A DNA stretch of 38,848 bases, taken from assembly GCA_903876795.1 (NCBI GenBank), contig CAIRBK010000086.1, positions 1-38,848 on the forward strand, written 5' to 3'. The notes beneath the pieces are model-generated. The model was not told where the DNA came from. It was given only the letters and a program-made list of their open reading frames with translations, and ran no database searches. Both the position numbers and the translations under genes were made by a program. How positions within the stretch are numbered: the stretch's first letter is position 1; the number at the start of each line of letters is the position of its first letter. The stretch is from an uncultured Verrucomicrobiota bacterium (lineage in GTDB: Bacteria; Verrucomicrobiota; Verrucomicrobiia; Opitutales; Opitutaceae). Shown here in pieces: positions 30,805 through 38,848 of the stretch.

Positions 30805-31185
30805 ATGCCATCCAAAAACAAGCCTCAGGTATCGCTGGACAAGATCAACCTGACGAAAACCGCCTGGGAAACACTGCGGCCCGCCAAGTCCTTTGCCGGA
30901 CTCACGCTTGCGCAGTTCCAAGCCAAGCTCCAACCCAGCTTGGCCGCCCGTGCGGAGATCGCCGAGTTGGACGCCAAGCTGAAAGCCGCGCAGAACCGCC
31001 GCGACGATGCCGACGAGGAATCGCTCAAGGTAATCGACCGCGTGGTCAAAGCGGTCGTGGCCGATGAAGCCGAAGGTGACGACGGCGAACTCTACGAAGC
31101 CATGGGCTACGTTCGCAAGAGCGAGGCCCGCTCGGGCCTCACGCGCCGCAAGGCCGCATCGGCAACCGGCGCCAAGCCTGCATAA
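30805..31185 (+). CDS. small conserved protein with basic C-terminal tail
   Basis: This 126-aa protein has no signal peptide. Helical segments (LTLAQFQAKLQPSLAARAEI, ELDAKLKAAQNRRDDADEES) form a likely coiled coil. They are followed by VKAVVADEAEGDDGELYEAM and a tail with YVRKSEARSG and TRRK. A strong GGGGGG ribosome-binding site precedes the ATG, and a CCCC-GAA-GGGG hairpin could mask it. The tail pattern (G-x-D-x-x-x-Y-E...R-K-S-E-R/A) recurs in the segment fused to the hsdM fragment at 434-720, so both probably belong to one family. Function is unknown. A good terminator follows 28 nt after the stop. Confidence 0.75.
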   Translation: MPSKNKPQVSLDKINLTKTAWETLRPAKSFAGLTLAQFQAKLQPSLAARAEIAELDAKLKAAQNRRDDADEESLKVIDRVVKAVVADEAEGDDGELYEAMGYVRKSEARSGLTRRKAASATGAKPA

Positions 31186-31212
31186 GCCAGGCCTGCTTGC
31201 GACCTGGACTGC

Positions 31213-31249
31213 GAAGAGCCGGACCCCGATCGGTCCGGCTCTTCTTTTT
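31213..31249 (+). terminator. rho-independent terminator
   Basis: GAAGAGCCGGACC and GGTCCGGCTCTTC form a perfect 13-bp stem around a 6-nt loop, followed by TTTTT. It lies 28 nt after the stop of the small gene at 30805-31185 and between convergent genes. Confidence 0.92.
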
Positions 31250-31272
31250 GCCCGAACCCAGCTTCCTGCGGG

Positions 31273-31536
31273 TTAACGGGATGATTTCTTGCCGGAAAGT
31301 TCAAAAATGTGGACCCGCAAAGCCTTCGCCAATGTGACCATCTCGAAATCGAAGACCGAACGCTCTTGGCGCTCGATGCGACCCAGCGTGGTGCGGTCGA
31401 GATAAAGCCCGCGGGCGGCCAGCCTCCCCGCCAAATCTTCCAGCGTGACCTTTGACCGCAGATTCTCCCGAAGGGTGCGCATCTGCGGGCCGATCAAGTT
31501 CCGAGGTCGGGGAGTGCTGGTTCTGGGAAGACGCAA
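31273..31536 (-). CDS. small HTH (XRE-like) regulator
   Basis: This protein of about 87 residues has an HTH domain: RTLRENLRSKVTLEDLAGRL, then LDRTTLGRIERQERSVFDF, then MVTLAKALRV. The last part is the usual end of XRE-type domains. The start is uncertain: a TTG at 31536 gives the length stated, while an ATG at 31482 would give 69 residues covering just the HTH. It is convergent with the small gene at 30805. It has no partner toxin or methylase beside it, so its target is unknown. Confidence 0.7.
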   Translation of the reverse strand: MRLPRTSTPRPRNLIGPQMRTLRENLRSKVTLEDLAGRLAARGLYLDRTTLGRIERQERSVFDFEMVTLAKALRVHIFELSGKKSSR

Positions 31537-31749
31537 CGTGAGAAATTCTCACTTCAGGTTACCAAGAGCTTGTTTTCCCGGAATGAACTTTTCTCCATCT
31601 CTTTGTTTTTTTGGAGAAGCTCCATGCTTGCATCAAACCACCCTTTCAATGGGCCTGCTAACTTTTGCTGAAATTCATCTCTGTATTTTAACCAGGCTTG
31701 CGACCCGTTTGCGCGGGTGAAAAGTCTTGGCGCGTCTTTTCGACAAACC

Positions 31750-32490
31750 ATGTCCGCTACTAGCATGATTCATTTCTTTCTTTGGGCGGCGATGGTGGCG
31801 GCTGCCGGGGCAACTCAAGCCATCGCCGCCGAAGTCACCTACAGCGAAGTCTCCCGCAAGGAAGTCCGCCTGGGTGATCACACCGTCACGCTAATCCGAG
31901 TGCGTCCGCCGGTCCTGCCGAAAGCCGTTCCCGCGCCCGCCGCGCCGTCGCGTCCGTTGACTGCGGAGGAAAAAGCGCGGGAGGAGCGCCTGGCCCAAAA
32001 AGGTTACGCCACGCTCAGCCTCTCGGTGACGGTTTACCTGGGCGGGAAAACGCCCGTCACCGAATTGCGCTGGCGCGACGAAGGCGGCGGGACCGAATAC
32101 CTTGCTTATTCCAACATCGATTTTCGCCACCTCACCCAGCTGAGCACGCTTGAAACGGAAACCACCGTTTATTCATGGTTCCCGTTCGTGGAGGAGTGGC
32201 ATTTGGAGGACTGGCCTTCCGATCAAAAATTTCCGATCCCGCAGGGACTTAACTTCAGCCCCACGGACGCGGAGTATTACGTCGATGAGCAGGCCAAGAG
32301 GCTTAAGGATCAAGAAACCACTTTGGCAGGCCTCGATTACCTGCATGCCTATTACCAAATCAACCATGCCAAGCTGAAGGCCGACTACGAAAAGCGAGAG
32401 GTTGAAAACGCCGGGCGCGAACGTCGGTTGCGAGAAAATCCACCCAAGCCGCCGGATGTCAATGTGCGTTGGTGGCCGCTCAAATCATGA
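31750..32490 (+). CDS. secreted protein of unknown function
   Basis: This 246-aa protein has an N-terminal signal peptide (MIHFFLWAAMVAAAGATQAIAA after the first five residues), so export across the inner membrane is likely. The mature part holds a proline-rich stretch (about 55-75), a beta-rich region (YATLSLSVTVYLGGKTPVTE), and a charged helical C-terminus (QINHAKLKADYEKREVENAG). No family is recognised. An upstream GTG at 31717 is possible but places charged residues before the signal peptide. Its TGA overlaps the ATG of the next gene (ATGA), so the two are translationally coupled and probably work together at the cell surface. Confidence 0.7.
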   Translation: MSATSMIHFFLWAAMVAAAGATQAIAAEVTYSEVSRKEVRLGDHTVTLIRVRPPVLPKAVPAPAAPSRPLTAEEKAREERLAQKGYATLSLSVTVYLGGKTPVTELRWRDEGGGTEYLAYSNIDFRHLTQLSTLETETTVYSWFPFVEEWHLEDWPSDQKFPIPQGLNFSPTDAEYYVDEQAKRLKDQETTLAGLDYLHAYYQINHAKLKADYEKREVENAGRERRLRENPPKPPDVNVRWWPLKS

Positions 32491-35400
32491 CCTTTCGTTT
32501 TCCTTTCATGTTCAGGCAAGGCATCCTTTTGGTCCTGATTTCGGGGTGCATGGGAGGGCTCTCGGCCCAAACTGCCACCGACGAGAATCTGGGCGCAAAA
32601 TTGACCGTGGACAGCTCGACCGTTCCGCCGACCTATTCGTTCACTTGGTGGGGCAAGAAAGGGAGGCATTATTTGGCGGAAACGTCGCCGGATTTGGCCA
32701 CATGGACGTTTTTGCCAAATTTCAACCCTCTCGGCTCCGACGCGGTCCTTGGCATCCAGTTTACGACCGACGCGGATAAATATTTTTTCCGCGCGATCCA
32801 ATTCGACCAAGACGGAACCTCGACTTTAAAAGACACCGACGGCGATGGCCTGCCTGACAAATGGGAGCAGTATTTCTTCACCAACCTGAACCCATCGCGG
32901 GATGAGGACACCGATGGAGATGGAATCCCCAATCGCATCGAAATCTGGTTTGGCCTGAACCCGACGGTTGCCGATGCGGATATGCTTTTAAGCAGGATTG
33001 ACAATTTGCGCCTGCAGTTGACGGCGGGCGCGGGTGTGACGTCGGGAGCGGGCGGCAAGGTCAGCTTGTGGGCGGATCAAAGCGGCAAAGGCAATAACGC
33101 CTCCCAAAACGCCGGTTCCCCGCAGCCGCTGCTGGTCGCGAACGAACTCAACGGGCGTCCGGTTATCCGCTTTGATGGGGCAGATGATTACCTCAATTTG
33201 CCCAACGTGATGAGCGGCGCGTCCGCCGGTGAAATCCTGGCCGTTTTGAAGCTCCCCGAACCCACGACTCGTATCAATGCCCTCTGGCATTTCGGCACCG
33301 GCAACGGCTCCTTGTATTATTTCGGGTCGCGCTACGACGACTTTGGCTCGAACAATGGCTCCAGTTACAACCCGCCGCCCGCCTCCGAACTCACACGATT
33401 TCATTATTACAACGTTTCAATGGGCGCGGGAACATGGGTTGAGCGTCTAAACGGCTTGGAGCGCCTGCGGCGCACCGGCCAGAACTTCGCATTCCGCATC
33501 GATCCGTTGATCGGCAGACGCCAAGGCTACAGCCAATACCTCAAGGGAGACATCGCCGAAATCCTGATCTTTGAAAAAGTCCTCACCGAAAGGCAGCGCG
33601 AGGCCGTGTATGTGTATTTGAATACCAAGTATGCACCCGCCGCCGTGCCCGTTCCGGCTGCTCCCATCAATTTGCAGGCCAAGGCTTTTTCCTCAGATGC
33701 GGTCACCTTAGCTTGGACCACGCAGGAGAGCGGCCTTCAAACCCAGGCCACGGTGGAGCGCAGTGTGGGAGGGGGCGACTTTGCGACCGTAGCCGATCTG
33801 GCCAATGCGATGGGCTATACCGACACCGGCTTGACCGCGGGGGAGACGTATGCCTACCGCGTAAAACTCCGCAGCTATGCGGGCAGTTCAGCCTACAGTT
33901 CCACAGTTTCCGTGGTAACCCCGGCGGAGACGGTTTTAGTGCCTTCATTGGGCCTGCGATTGTGGCTGAAGGCAGATCAAGGCACTCAAGGCGCAGGTGT
34001 GCTTTCGACATGGTATGACCAAAGCCCGAATCTTAACCATGCCGTCCAAGGGGACGAGTCCGCCAAGCCGCAGATCCTGGCGAATCAGCTCAACGGTCGG
34101 CCGGTTGCGCGGTTCGACGGCTCCAACGATTTGATGAGCCTGCCCAACGTGATGAGCGGCGCGTCCGCCGGTGAAATCCTGGCAGTGTTGAAAGTTCCGG
34201 AGCCCACGACTCGTATCAATGCCCTCTGGCATTTCGGCACCGGCAACGGGTCCCTTTATTACTCGGGTTCGCGCTACGACGATTTTGGCTCGGACAATGG
34301 ATCCAGTTTCAGCACCCCGCCTGCTTCGGCTCTCACGCAGTTTCATTATTATAACGTATCCATGAGTGGTGGACTGTGGGTGGAGCGGTTGAACGGTTTG
34401 GAGCGCCAGCGGCGCACCGGCCAGAACTTCGCTTTCCGCAGTGATCCGCTGATAGGCAAGCGCCAAGGCTACAGCCAATACCTCAAGGGAGACATCGCTG
34501 AAATCCTCGTTTACGACCGCGCCTTGACGGACGCTGAGCGCCAGTCGGCCAACCGTTATTTGACCGCCAAATACGCGCCACCGGCGATCCCGGTGCCCGC
34601 CGCGCCGTCCGGTCTCCGGGCGGTCACGCTGGCCGCCAACCAGGTGAACCTGGCTTGGACCGTCGCCGAATCCTCCTTGCGCACGACCGCCACCATCGAG
34701 CGCAAAACCGGAGCCGGTGCATTTGAGGTCGTTGCCGTGAAAGAAAACGCGTTCGAGTTCACGGACACGCCGCCTTCGCCAGGAACGACCTACACATATC
34801 GCGTAAAGCTCGCCAGCTTCGCGGGCAGTTCGGCTTACAGTCCCGAAGTGAGCACGACGACGCTGCTCGGCACGCGCGATCTGCCCACCGCCGGCCTTCG
34901 TCTGCGCTTGCAGGCAGGCGCAGGCGGGCAAGGCGTGGGTCCGCTTTCCACTTGGTTTGATCAAAGCGGTCTGGGCAACCATGCCACCCAGGGAGTCGAG
35001 GCCGCCAAGCCCTTGATTGTGGCCAATCAGCTCAACGGATTGCCCGTGGTTCGTTTCGATGGCAGCGACGACATGCTGAACCTGTCCAACGTGATGAGCG
35101 GAGCCGCCGGCGGTGAAATCATCGCCGTTTTAAAGGTTCCCGAGCCGGCCTCGCGGATCAACGCTCTGTGGCATTTCGGCACGGCCAACGGCTCGCTGTA
35201 TTACAATGGCTCGCGCTACGACGATTTCGGCTCGAACAACGGCTCGATCTATCCGGCACCGGCGGCATCCGCGCTGCAAGCCTACCACTGCTACAATGTT
35301 TCCACGGGCGGCGGGTTGTGGCTAGAGCGGTTCAACGGCTCCGTAACCCGGCGCCGCACGGCGCAGCCTTTGGCCTTCCGCAGCGATCCGCTTATCGGCA

Positions 35401-35831
35401 AACGGCAAGGCTACAGCGAATACCTCAAGGGGGACATCGCCGAAATCCTCGTTTATGACCGTGCGCTCACCGACTCCGAGCGGGAGGCGGTTTTTTACAC
35501 GATGGCCATGCGTTACGGCTTCCTGTCATCCTCTGATTTTGTCACCTACAGCGATGTGAACGGCGATGGTGTTTCCGACAAACTGGGGCTTAACTACGGC
35601 ATCTCCCCGTTTAATCTGGATTCCGACGGCGACGGCGTGCGCAACGATGTCGAACTCGCCCTGGGCACCGATCCCCTGCTCGCCGATACCGACGGGGACG
35701 GGGTTGACGATGGCGTGGACGCCTATCCTCTCGATGCGACTCGCAGCCAATCCCCGGGCCCCGTCGCTGGCGACGTGACCGCTCCTGACATCACGCTTTT
35801 GGAGCCGACCGACGCCACCCCGATCTTTTAA
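32487..35831 (+). CDS. large secreted protein with three lectin-fold/FN3 units and calcium-binding repeats
   Basis: This 1,114-aa protein has a signal peptide (FRQGILLVLISGCMGGLSA, about 9-27). A calcium-type repeat region (DTDGDGLPDKWE and DTDGDGIPNRIE) lies at about 116-165. Three concanavalin-A-like (LamG-type) domains start near residues 172, 485 and 799, the first two each followed by a fibronectin-III domain (about 388-480 and 702-795). At the end is a second set of DxDGDG repeats (about 1020-1085). Each lectin-like unit carries VIRFDG/VARFDG, NVMSGA and KGDIAEILIFE/VYD. Units repeat at exactly 942 bp. The layout suggests a surface or extracellular adhesin or carbohydrate-binding protein. 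It lacks a visible membrane anchor or PEP-CTERM tail. It is coupled to the preceding gene by a 4-nt overlap and lies 18 nt before the RHS gene. Confidence 0.85.
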   Translation: MTFRFPFMFRQGILLVLISGCMGGLSAQTATDENLGAKLTVDSSTVPPTYSFTWWGKKGRHYLAETSPDLATWTFLPNFNPLGSDAVLGIQFTTDADKYFFRAIQFDQDGTSTLKDTDGDGLPDKWEQYFFTNLNPSRDEDTDGDGIPNRIEIWFGLNPTVADADMLLSRIDNLRLQLTAGAGVTSGAGGKVSLWADQSGKGNNASQNAGSPQPLLVANELNGRPVIRFDGADDYLNLPNVMSGASAGEILAVLKLPEPTTRINALWHFGTGNGSLYYFGSRYDDFGSNNGSSYNPPPASELTRFHYYNVSMGAGTWVERLNGLERLRRTGQNFAFRIDPLIGRRQGYSQYLKGDIAEILIFEKVLTERQREAVYVYLNTKYAPAAVPVPAAPINLQAKAFSSDAVTLAWTTQESGLQTQATVERSVGGGDFATVADLANAMGYTDTGLTAGETYAYRVKLRSYAGSSAYSSTVSVVTPAETVLVPSLGLRLWLKADQGTQGAGVLSTWYDQSPNLNHAVQGDESAKPQILANQLNGRPVARFDGSNDLMSLPNVMSGASAGEILAVLKVPEPTTRINALWHFGTGNGSLYYSGSRYDDFGSDNGSSFSTPPASALTQFHYYNVSMSGGLWVERLNGLERQRRTGQNFAFRSDPLIGKRQGYSQYLKGDIAEILVYDRALTDAERQSANRYLTAKYAPPAIPVPAAPSGLRAVTLAANQVNLAWTVAESSLRTTATIERKTGAGAFEVVAVKENAFEFTDTPPSPGTTYTYRVKLASFAGSSAYSPEVSTTTLLGTRDLPTAGLRLRLQAGAGGQGVGPLSTWFDQSGLGNHATQGVEAAKPLIVANQLNGLPVVRFDGSDDMLNLSNVMSGAAGGEIIAVLKVPEPASRINALWHFGTANGSLYYNGSRYDDFGSNNGSIYPAPAASALQAYHCYNVSTGGGLWLERFNGSVTRRRTAQPLAFRSDPLIGKRQGYSEYLKGDIAEILVYDRALTDSEREAVFYTMAMRYGFLSSSDFVTYSDVNGDGVSDKLGLNYGISPFNLDSDGDGVRNDVELALGTDPLLADTDGDGVDDGVDAYPLDATRSQSPGPVAGDVTAPDITLLEPTDATPIF
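33000..35515. repeat. three intragenic units with 942-bp period
   Basis: The segment beginning GTGATGAGCGGCGCGTCCGC starts at 33207 and again, unchanged, at 34149; the related copy starts at 35091. The two intervals are both 942 bp (314 codons). Units 1 and 2 are almost identical over parts of the lectin-like domain, unit 3 more diverged. This indicates duplication, with continued homogenisation between the first two. Confidence 0.85.
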
Positions 35832-35849
35832 CGTTTATACTTCCGTTTC

Positions 35850-38848
35850 ATGCTCCCGGCCTCTCCTCGTTCATGCACATTTCGCCATCCTCATTCGTTT
35901 TGGGTGCGCACCTGCTCGGCTCTGCTGCTGCCGCTCTACCTAAATCTCACGTTCGCGGTCGGCCCGTGGGGATTCATGGCCGCCCCTTCGTATGCCGGCG
36001 AGGGCTCTTCCGAGATGGCCGGGAGTGAACCGAAGCCGGTCCGCACGCCGTCGCACGTCACCATCAATCGGCGGTTGCCCGCTTCCGTCGTCACGGCTCC
36101 GTTGGCCGCAGGGTTTGTTTTTTCCAATGCGCCCACCGACGCCGAGCTGTTCCGGGCCCGCATCCTGACCGAGCCTTTTGTTCCAGCCGGCGGGAGCGAA
36201 ACACCGGGTGAAAACGCGGCACTCGCCGACGCGATTCAAACCTTTCAGGCCGCCGTCAATCAGGATGACCTCAGTGCGTTTGTCGGCTTTCTTGATGCCC
36301 ATCCCAAGTCGCGCTGGGCCGCAAGTGTGCACCTCAACCTTGGGCTTCGGTATTTTCGCACCGCATATTTTACGAAGGCCCTGGTCTCTTATGAGAAATC
36401 CTGGTTGCTCGCCAAGGACGCCAAGGGAGAGCAGGGCCGGGCCATCGCGGATCGTGCGATAGGCGAGCTCTTCCAGCTCAATGCCCGTCTTGGCCGCGCC
36501 GAGGTGCTCGTGCAGTTGGAAACCCAGATCGCGGGTCGCACGCTTCAAGGCATGGCCACCGAGCTGCTCGTGGGAGCCCGCTCCGGCCTCTGGCTTATGC
36601 AAAACCGGCCGGAAGACGCATTCCGCTGCGGCCCCGGGGCTCTGGACCGCATCCTTGCCCATAAAAATGGCAACGTTGGCTTTAACGAGAAGCTCATGAC
36701 CTCCCGTTCCACCTCGCAGGGGCTTTCACTCACCCAAGTCTGGCAATTGTCGAAGGAGGTGGGCCTTGATTACCAGATGGCCCGGCGCACCCCGGGCGCC
36801 TCCCTGCTCACCCCCGCCGTGATTCATTGGAAGGTGGGCCACTACGCCGCGCTTATCGGCGAGCAACAGGGCATAAGCACCCTCGAAGACCCCACCTTCG
36901 GGCTCCCCTTTACCGCGACTCGCAACGCTCTCGACACCGAGGCCAGCGGTTATTTTCTGGTTCCGGCCGGTCCGCTTCCCGAGGGTTGGTCGCCTGTTAA
37001 TGCCGCCGAAGGCGCTACCGTGTGGGGCAAGGGCAACACCTCGGACAATGATCCCGACGCCACCCGTGATTATGACCAAAAAACCTGTCCCGGCGGTGAC
37101 GGCCAGGGGATGCCCGTCGCCTCCGCCCATCTCATGACGGTGAGTCTTAACCTCGTCGATACTCCTCTTCGTTACACCCCTCCCGTCGGCCCTGCCGTCG
37201 CCTTTACCCTTACCTATAATCAGCGCGAGGCCGGCCAGCCCGCCGTTTTCACGTTCGGCAATGTCGGTAAAAAATGGACGCACAACTGGCTTTCCTTCAT
37301 CGAGGAAGTCATCCCTCCGGGAACTCCGGGCGGCGGCTTGGTTGCAAAGATCCCCAAGCTTTATCTGCCCGGCGGCGGCAGCGAACTTTACCTCACCTAC
37401 ACCCAGGCAACGTCGCTGCGCCCCGGCTGTTCTTATCAACCGGAAAGCGGGGTCTGTCTGACCAAGACCTCGGCCACGACATATGAACGCGCCGCGGTTG
37501 ACGGCTCCAAGCTCATCTACCGCCTCGTTAATGATAACCGCCGCTATGACCTCGTTGAGGTAATCGACCCGGCCGGGAACAAGCTCGGCTTGAGCTACGA
37601 CGGCTCCTCCCGGCTCGTCGCCATTACCGATGCGCTTGGCCAGGTCACGACGCTTGACTATGCGGATTCAGCCAATCCGCTGCGCCTGACCAAGGTCACC
37701 GATCCATTCGGGCGCCACTGCGTGTTGGGCTATAATGCCGACGGCAAGCTCTCCACCCTCACCGACGTCGTCGGGCTAACCTCCACGGTCTCCTACCAGA
37801 CCGACACGGATTTCATCAACAGTCTGACCACGCCTTATGGCACCAGCACCTTTGCCTTTGGCGGACAGGGGCGCGATCGCTGGCTCACCCTCACCGACCC
37901 TCAGGGTGAGACCGAACGCCTGGAGTTCCGGGATAATTCGCCGGCCTTTCCCGCAGTCGGCGCACTCCCTTTGGGCATGAACGTGACCGACAGTTATCAT
38001 AATTACCGCAATACCTTCTATTGGGACAAAAAGGCCTATAAAGAGAACCCCGTCGATGTAAACTACGCCCACACTTATCACTGGTTGCACACCAGCCTCA
38101 ATCAGGCCTCTTCCCGCCTGGAGGCCGAGAAAGCCACCCTCGAAGATCGCGTATGGTATAACTACGAGGGACAAACCTCCGCTGTTTTTAACGGCAGCAC
38201 CAGCAAGCGCACCAAAATCGGGCGCGTCCTGGACGACGGCACCACCCGGATCCACCAATACGCGTATAATGTCCTTGGCCTTGTCACCAAAGCCATCGAC
38301 CCCCTGGGCCGCGAGACCCACTATGTTTATGACACCAACGATGTTGATCTGTTGGAAATCCGCCAAAAGACCGGCCCCAACGCCGCCGACTACGCCGTGC
38401 TCGCCAAGGCGACCTACGACACCCGGCACCGGCCATTGACGACCACCGATACCGCCGGCCAGGTCACGACCTACACCTACAACACCGCCGGCCAGCCGCG
38501 CTCGATCACAAACGCCAAGTCCGAAACCACCACCTTTTGGTATCACCCCACCGGCCAAGACGCCGATGTGGACTTCGCCAATCTGGGCGCGACGGCCACA
38601 GGCTACCTTGTCATGATCGACGGCCCCCAGGCCGGTCCGGCTGACTCGGTCCGCATGACCTACGACGGGTTTGGGCGCGTGCGCACGGTGACGGAAAGCG
38701 AGGGTTACGCGGTGACGACCGATTACGATGCCTTTGACCGGCCCACGCTCGTGACCCACCCCGACGGCACGACGCGCCAGATTGTTTACGAGAAACTCGA
38801 CGCGGTGAAAACCAAGGACCGCCTCGGCCGGTGGACCCAGACGACCTA
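35850..38848 (+). CDS. RHS/YD-repeat protein with N-terminal C39-like peptidase domain (partial, runs off end)
   Basis: At least 999 codons are open from ATG 35850 to the window edge. The N-terminus has a hydrophobic export segment (SALLLPLYLNLTFA, about 24-37). A TPR-like helical region follows (about 120-230). A papain-like C39 domain is next: Cys260 in RCGPGAL, His331 in KVGHYAALIG and Asp347 in LEDPTFG form a plausible catalytic triad. After MPVASAHLM and DTPLRYTPPVGP, typical of the RHS shell start, YD repeats follow (LSYDGSSRLVAITDALGQV and others). RHS shells enclose and process C-terminal toxins; that end is outside the window. The two secreted genes upstream are 18 nt or less apart and probably form one transcription unit with it. 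Confidence 0.85.
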   Translation, partial: MLPASPRSCTFRHPHSFWVRTCSALLLPLYLNLTFAVGPWGFMAAPSYAGEGSSEMAGSEPKPVRTPSHVTINRRLPASVVTAPLAAGFVFSNAPTDAELFRARILTEPFVPAGGSETPGENAALADAIQTFQAAVNQDDLSAFVGFLDAHPKSRWAASVHLNLGLRYFRTAYFTKALVSYEKSWLLAKDAKGEQGRAIADRAIGELFQLNARLGRAEVLVQLETQIAGRTLQGMATELLVGARSGLWLMQNRPEDAFRCGPGALDRILAHKNGNVGFNEKLMTSRSTSQGLSLTQVWQLSKEVGLDYQMARRTPGASLLTPAVIHWKVGHYAALIGEQQGISTLEDPTFGLPFTATRNALDTEASGYFLVPAGPLPEGWSPVNAAEGATVWGKGNTSDNDPDATRDYDQKTCPGGDGQGMPVASAHLMTVSLNLVDTPLRYTPPVGPAVAFTLTYNQREAGQPAVFTFGNVGKKWTHNWLSFIEEVIPPGTPGGGLVAKIPKLYLPGGGSELYLTYTQATSLRPGCSYQPESGVCLTKTSATTYERAAVDGSKLIYRLVNDNRRYDLVEVIDPAGNKLGLSYDGSSRLVAITDALGQVTTLDYADSANPLRLTKVTDPFGRHCVLGYNADGKLSTLTDVVGLTSTVSYQTDTDFINSLTTPYGTSTFAFGGQGRDRWLTLTDPQGETERLEFRDNSPAFPAVGALPLGMNVTDSYHNYRNTFYWDKKAYKENPVDVNYAHTYHWLHTSLNQASSRLEAEKATLEDRVWYNYEGQTSAVFNGSTSKRTKIGRVLDDGTTRIHQYAYNVLGLVTKAIDPLGRETHYVYDTNDVDLLEIRQKTGPNAADYAVLAKATYDTRHRPLTTTDTAGQVTTYTYNTAGQPRSITNAKSETTTFWYHPTGQDADVDFANLGATATGYLVMIDGPQAGPADSVRMTYDGFGRVRTVTESEGYAVTTDYDAFDRPTLVTHPDGTTRQIVYEKLDAVKTKDRLGRWTQTT

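Noticed and set aside
30253-30933. Minus-strand frame of 226 residues containing heptapeptide repeats
   Set aside because: The repeats follow from the 21-bp DNA period. The frame crosses two hairpins and the ribosome-binding site of the next gene, and the remainder is not protein-like.

Overview
This 38.8 kb window is GC-rich bacterial chromosome. It most likely comes from a member of the Verrucomicrobiota, close to the Opitutales. That placement is inferred from the gene families and their style and has not been tested by phylogeny: a two-part Pta/DRTGG pair, a eukaryote-like UDP-glucose dehydrogenase, LpxA (so an outer membrane with lipid A), long secreted lectin-fold/FN3 and C39-RHS proteins, and several families of hairpin repeats.

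Positions 1-8,600 are a defence-gene graveyard. A type I restriction-modification locus on the minus strand is in pieces. There are two N-terminal hsdM fragments (4171-4473 and 6290-6373), a middle hsdM fragment with an in-frame TAA joined to an unrelated C-terminus (434-874), a truncated rhuM (5989-6186), the tail of an AAA ATPase (6379-6612), a truncated antitoxin (6602-6739) and the tail of an MmeI-like methylase (8143-8577). A second restriction-modification module sits between the hsdM pieces: an XRE controller, an adenine methyltransferase split by TAA-ATG, and a PLD-family nuclease. Intact-looking genes among the debris are a zeta-like toxin kinase with a small partner, a Y1 (IS200-like/RAYT) transposase beside a hairpin-dense element, and a Fic protein.

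Positions 8,900-24,300 hold housekeeping and stress genes. The DRTGG partner and pta (acetate metabolism) are divergent from murJ (lipid II flippase). Next comes a TetR regulator with cysteines where NemR has its redox sensor, followed by four reductases: an Old Yellow Enzyme, a flavodoxin-like protein, a nitroreductase and a YqhD-like alcohol dehydrogenase. This looks like an electrophile/aldehyde detoxification operon. After it lie rluE, a quinone-reductase-like MDR, a UDP-glucose dehydrogenase, a PAS/LOV-like protein, an FAD-linked oxidase, prfB with a textbook +1 programmed frameshift, and a DUF4870-like membrane protein.

Positions 24,500-30,200 carry a dense plus-strand run: aroB, a conserved gene of unknown function, lpxA, pdxA, an A-type Fe-S carrier, infC and an N-acetylmuramoyl-L-alanine amidase. 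Overlaps of 1-8 nt suggest co-transcription of at least aroB to pdxA.

Positions 30,200-38,848 are accessory. An intergenic region contains a REP-like hairpin and a 21-bp-period palindromic array. It is followed by a small protein whose C-terminus resembles the tail fused to the hsdM remnant at 434-874, a terminator, and an opposing HTH regulator. A set of secreted-protein genes ends the window: a 246-aa protein, a 1,114-aa protein with three near-identical lectin-fold/FN3 units at an exact 942-bp period, and an RHS protein with an N-terminal C39-like peptidase domain that runs off the end. No rRNA, tRNA or CRISPR array was recognised.
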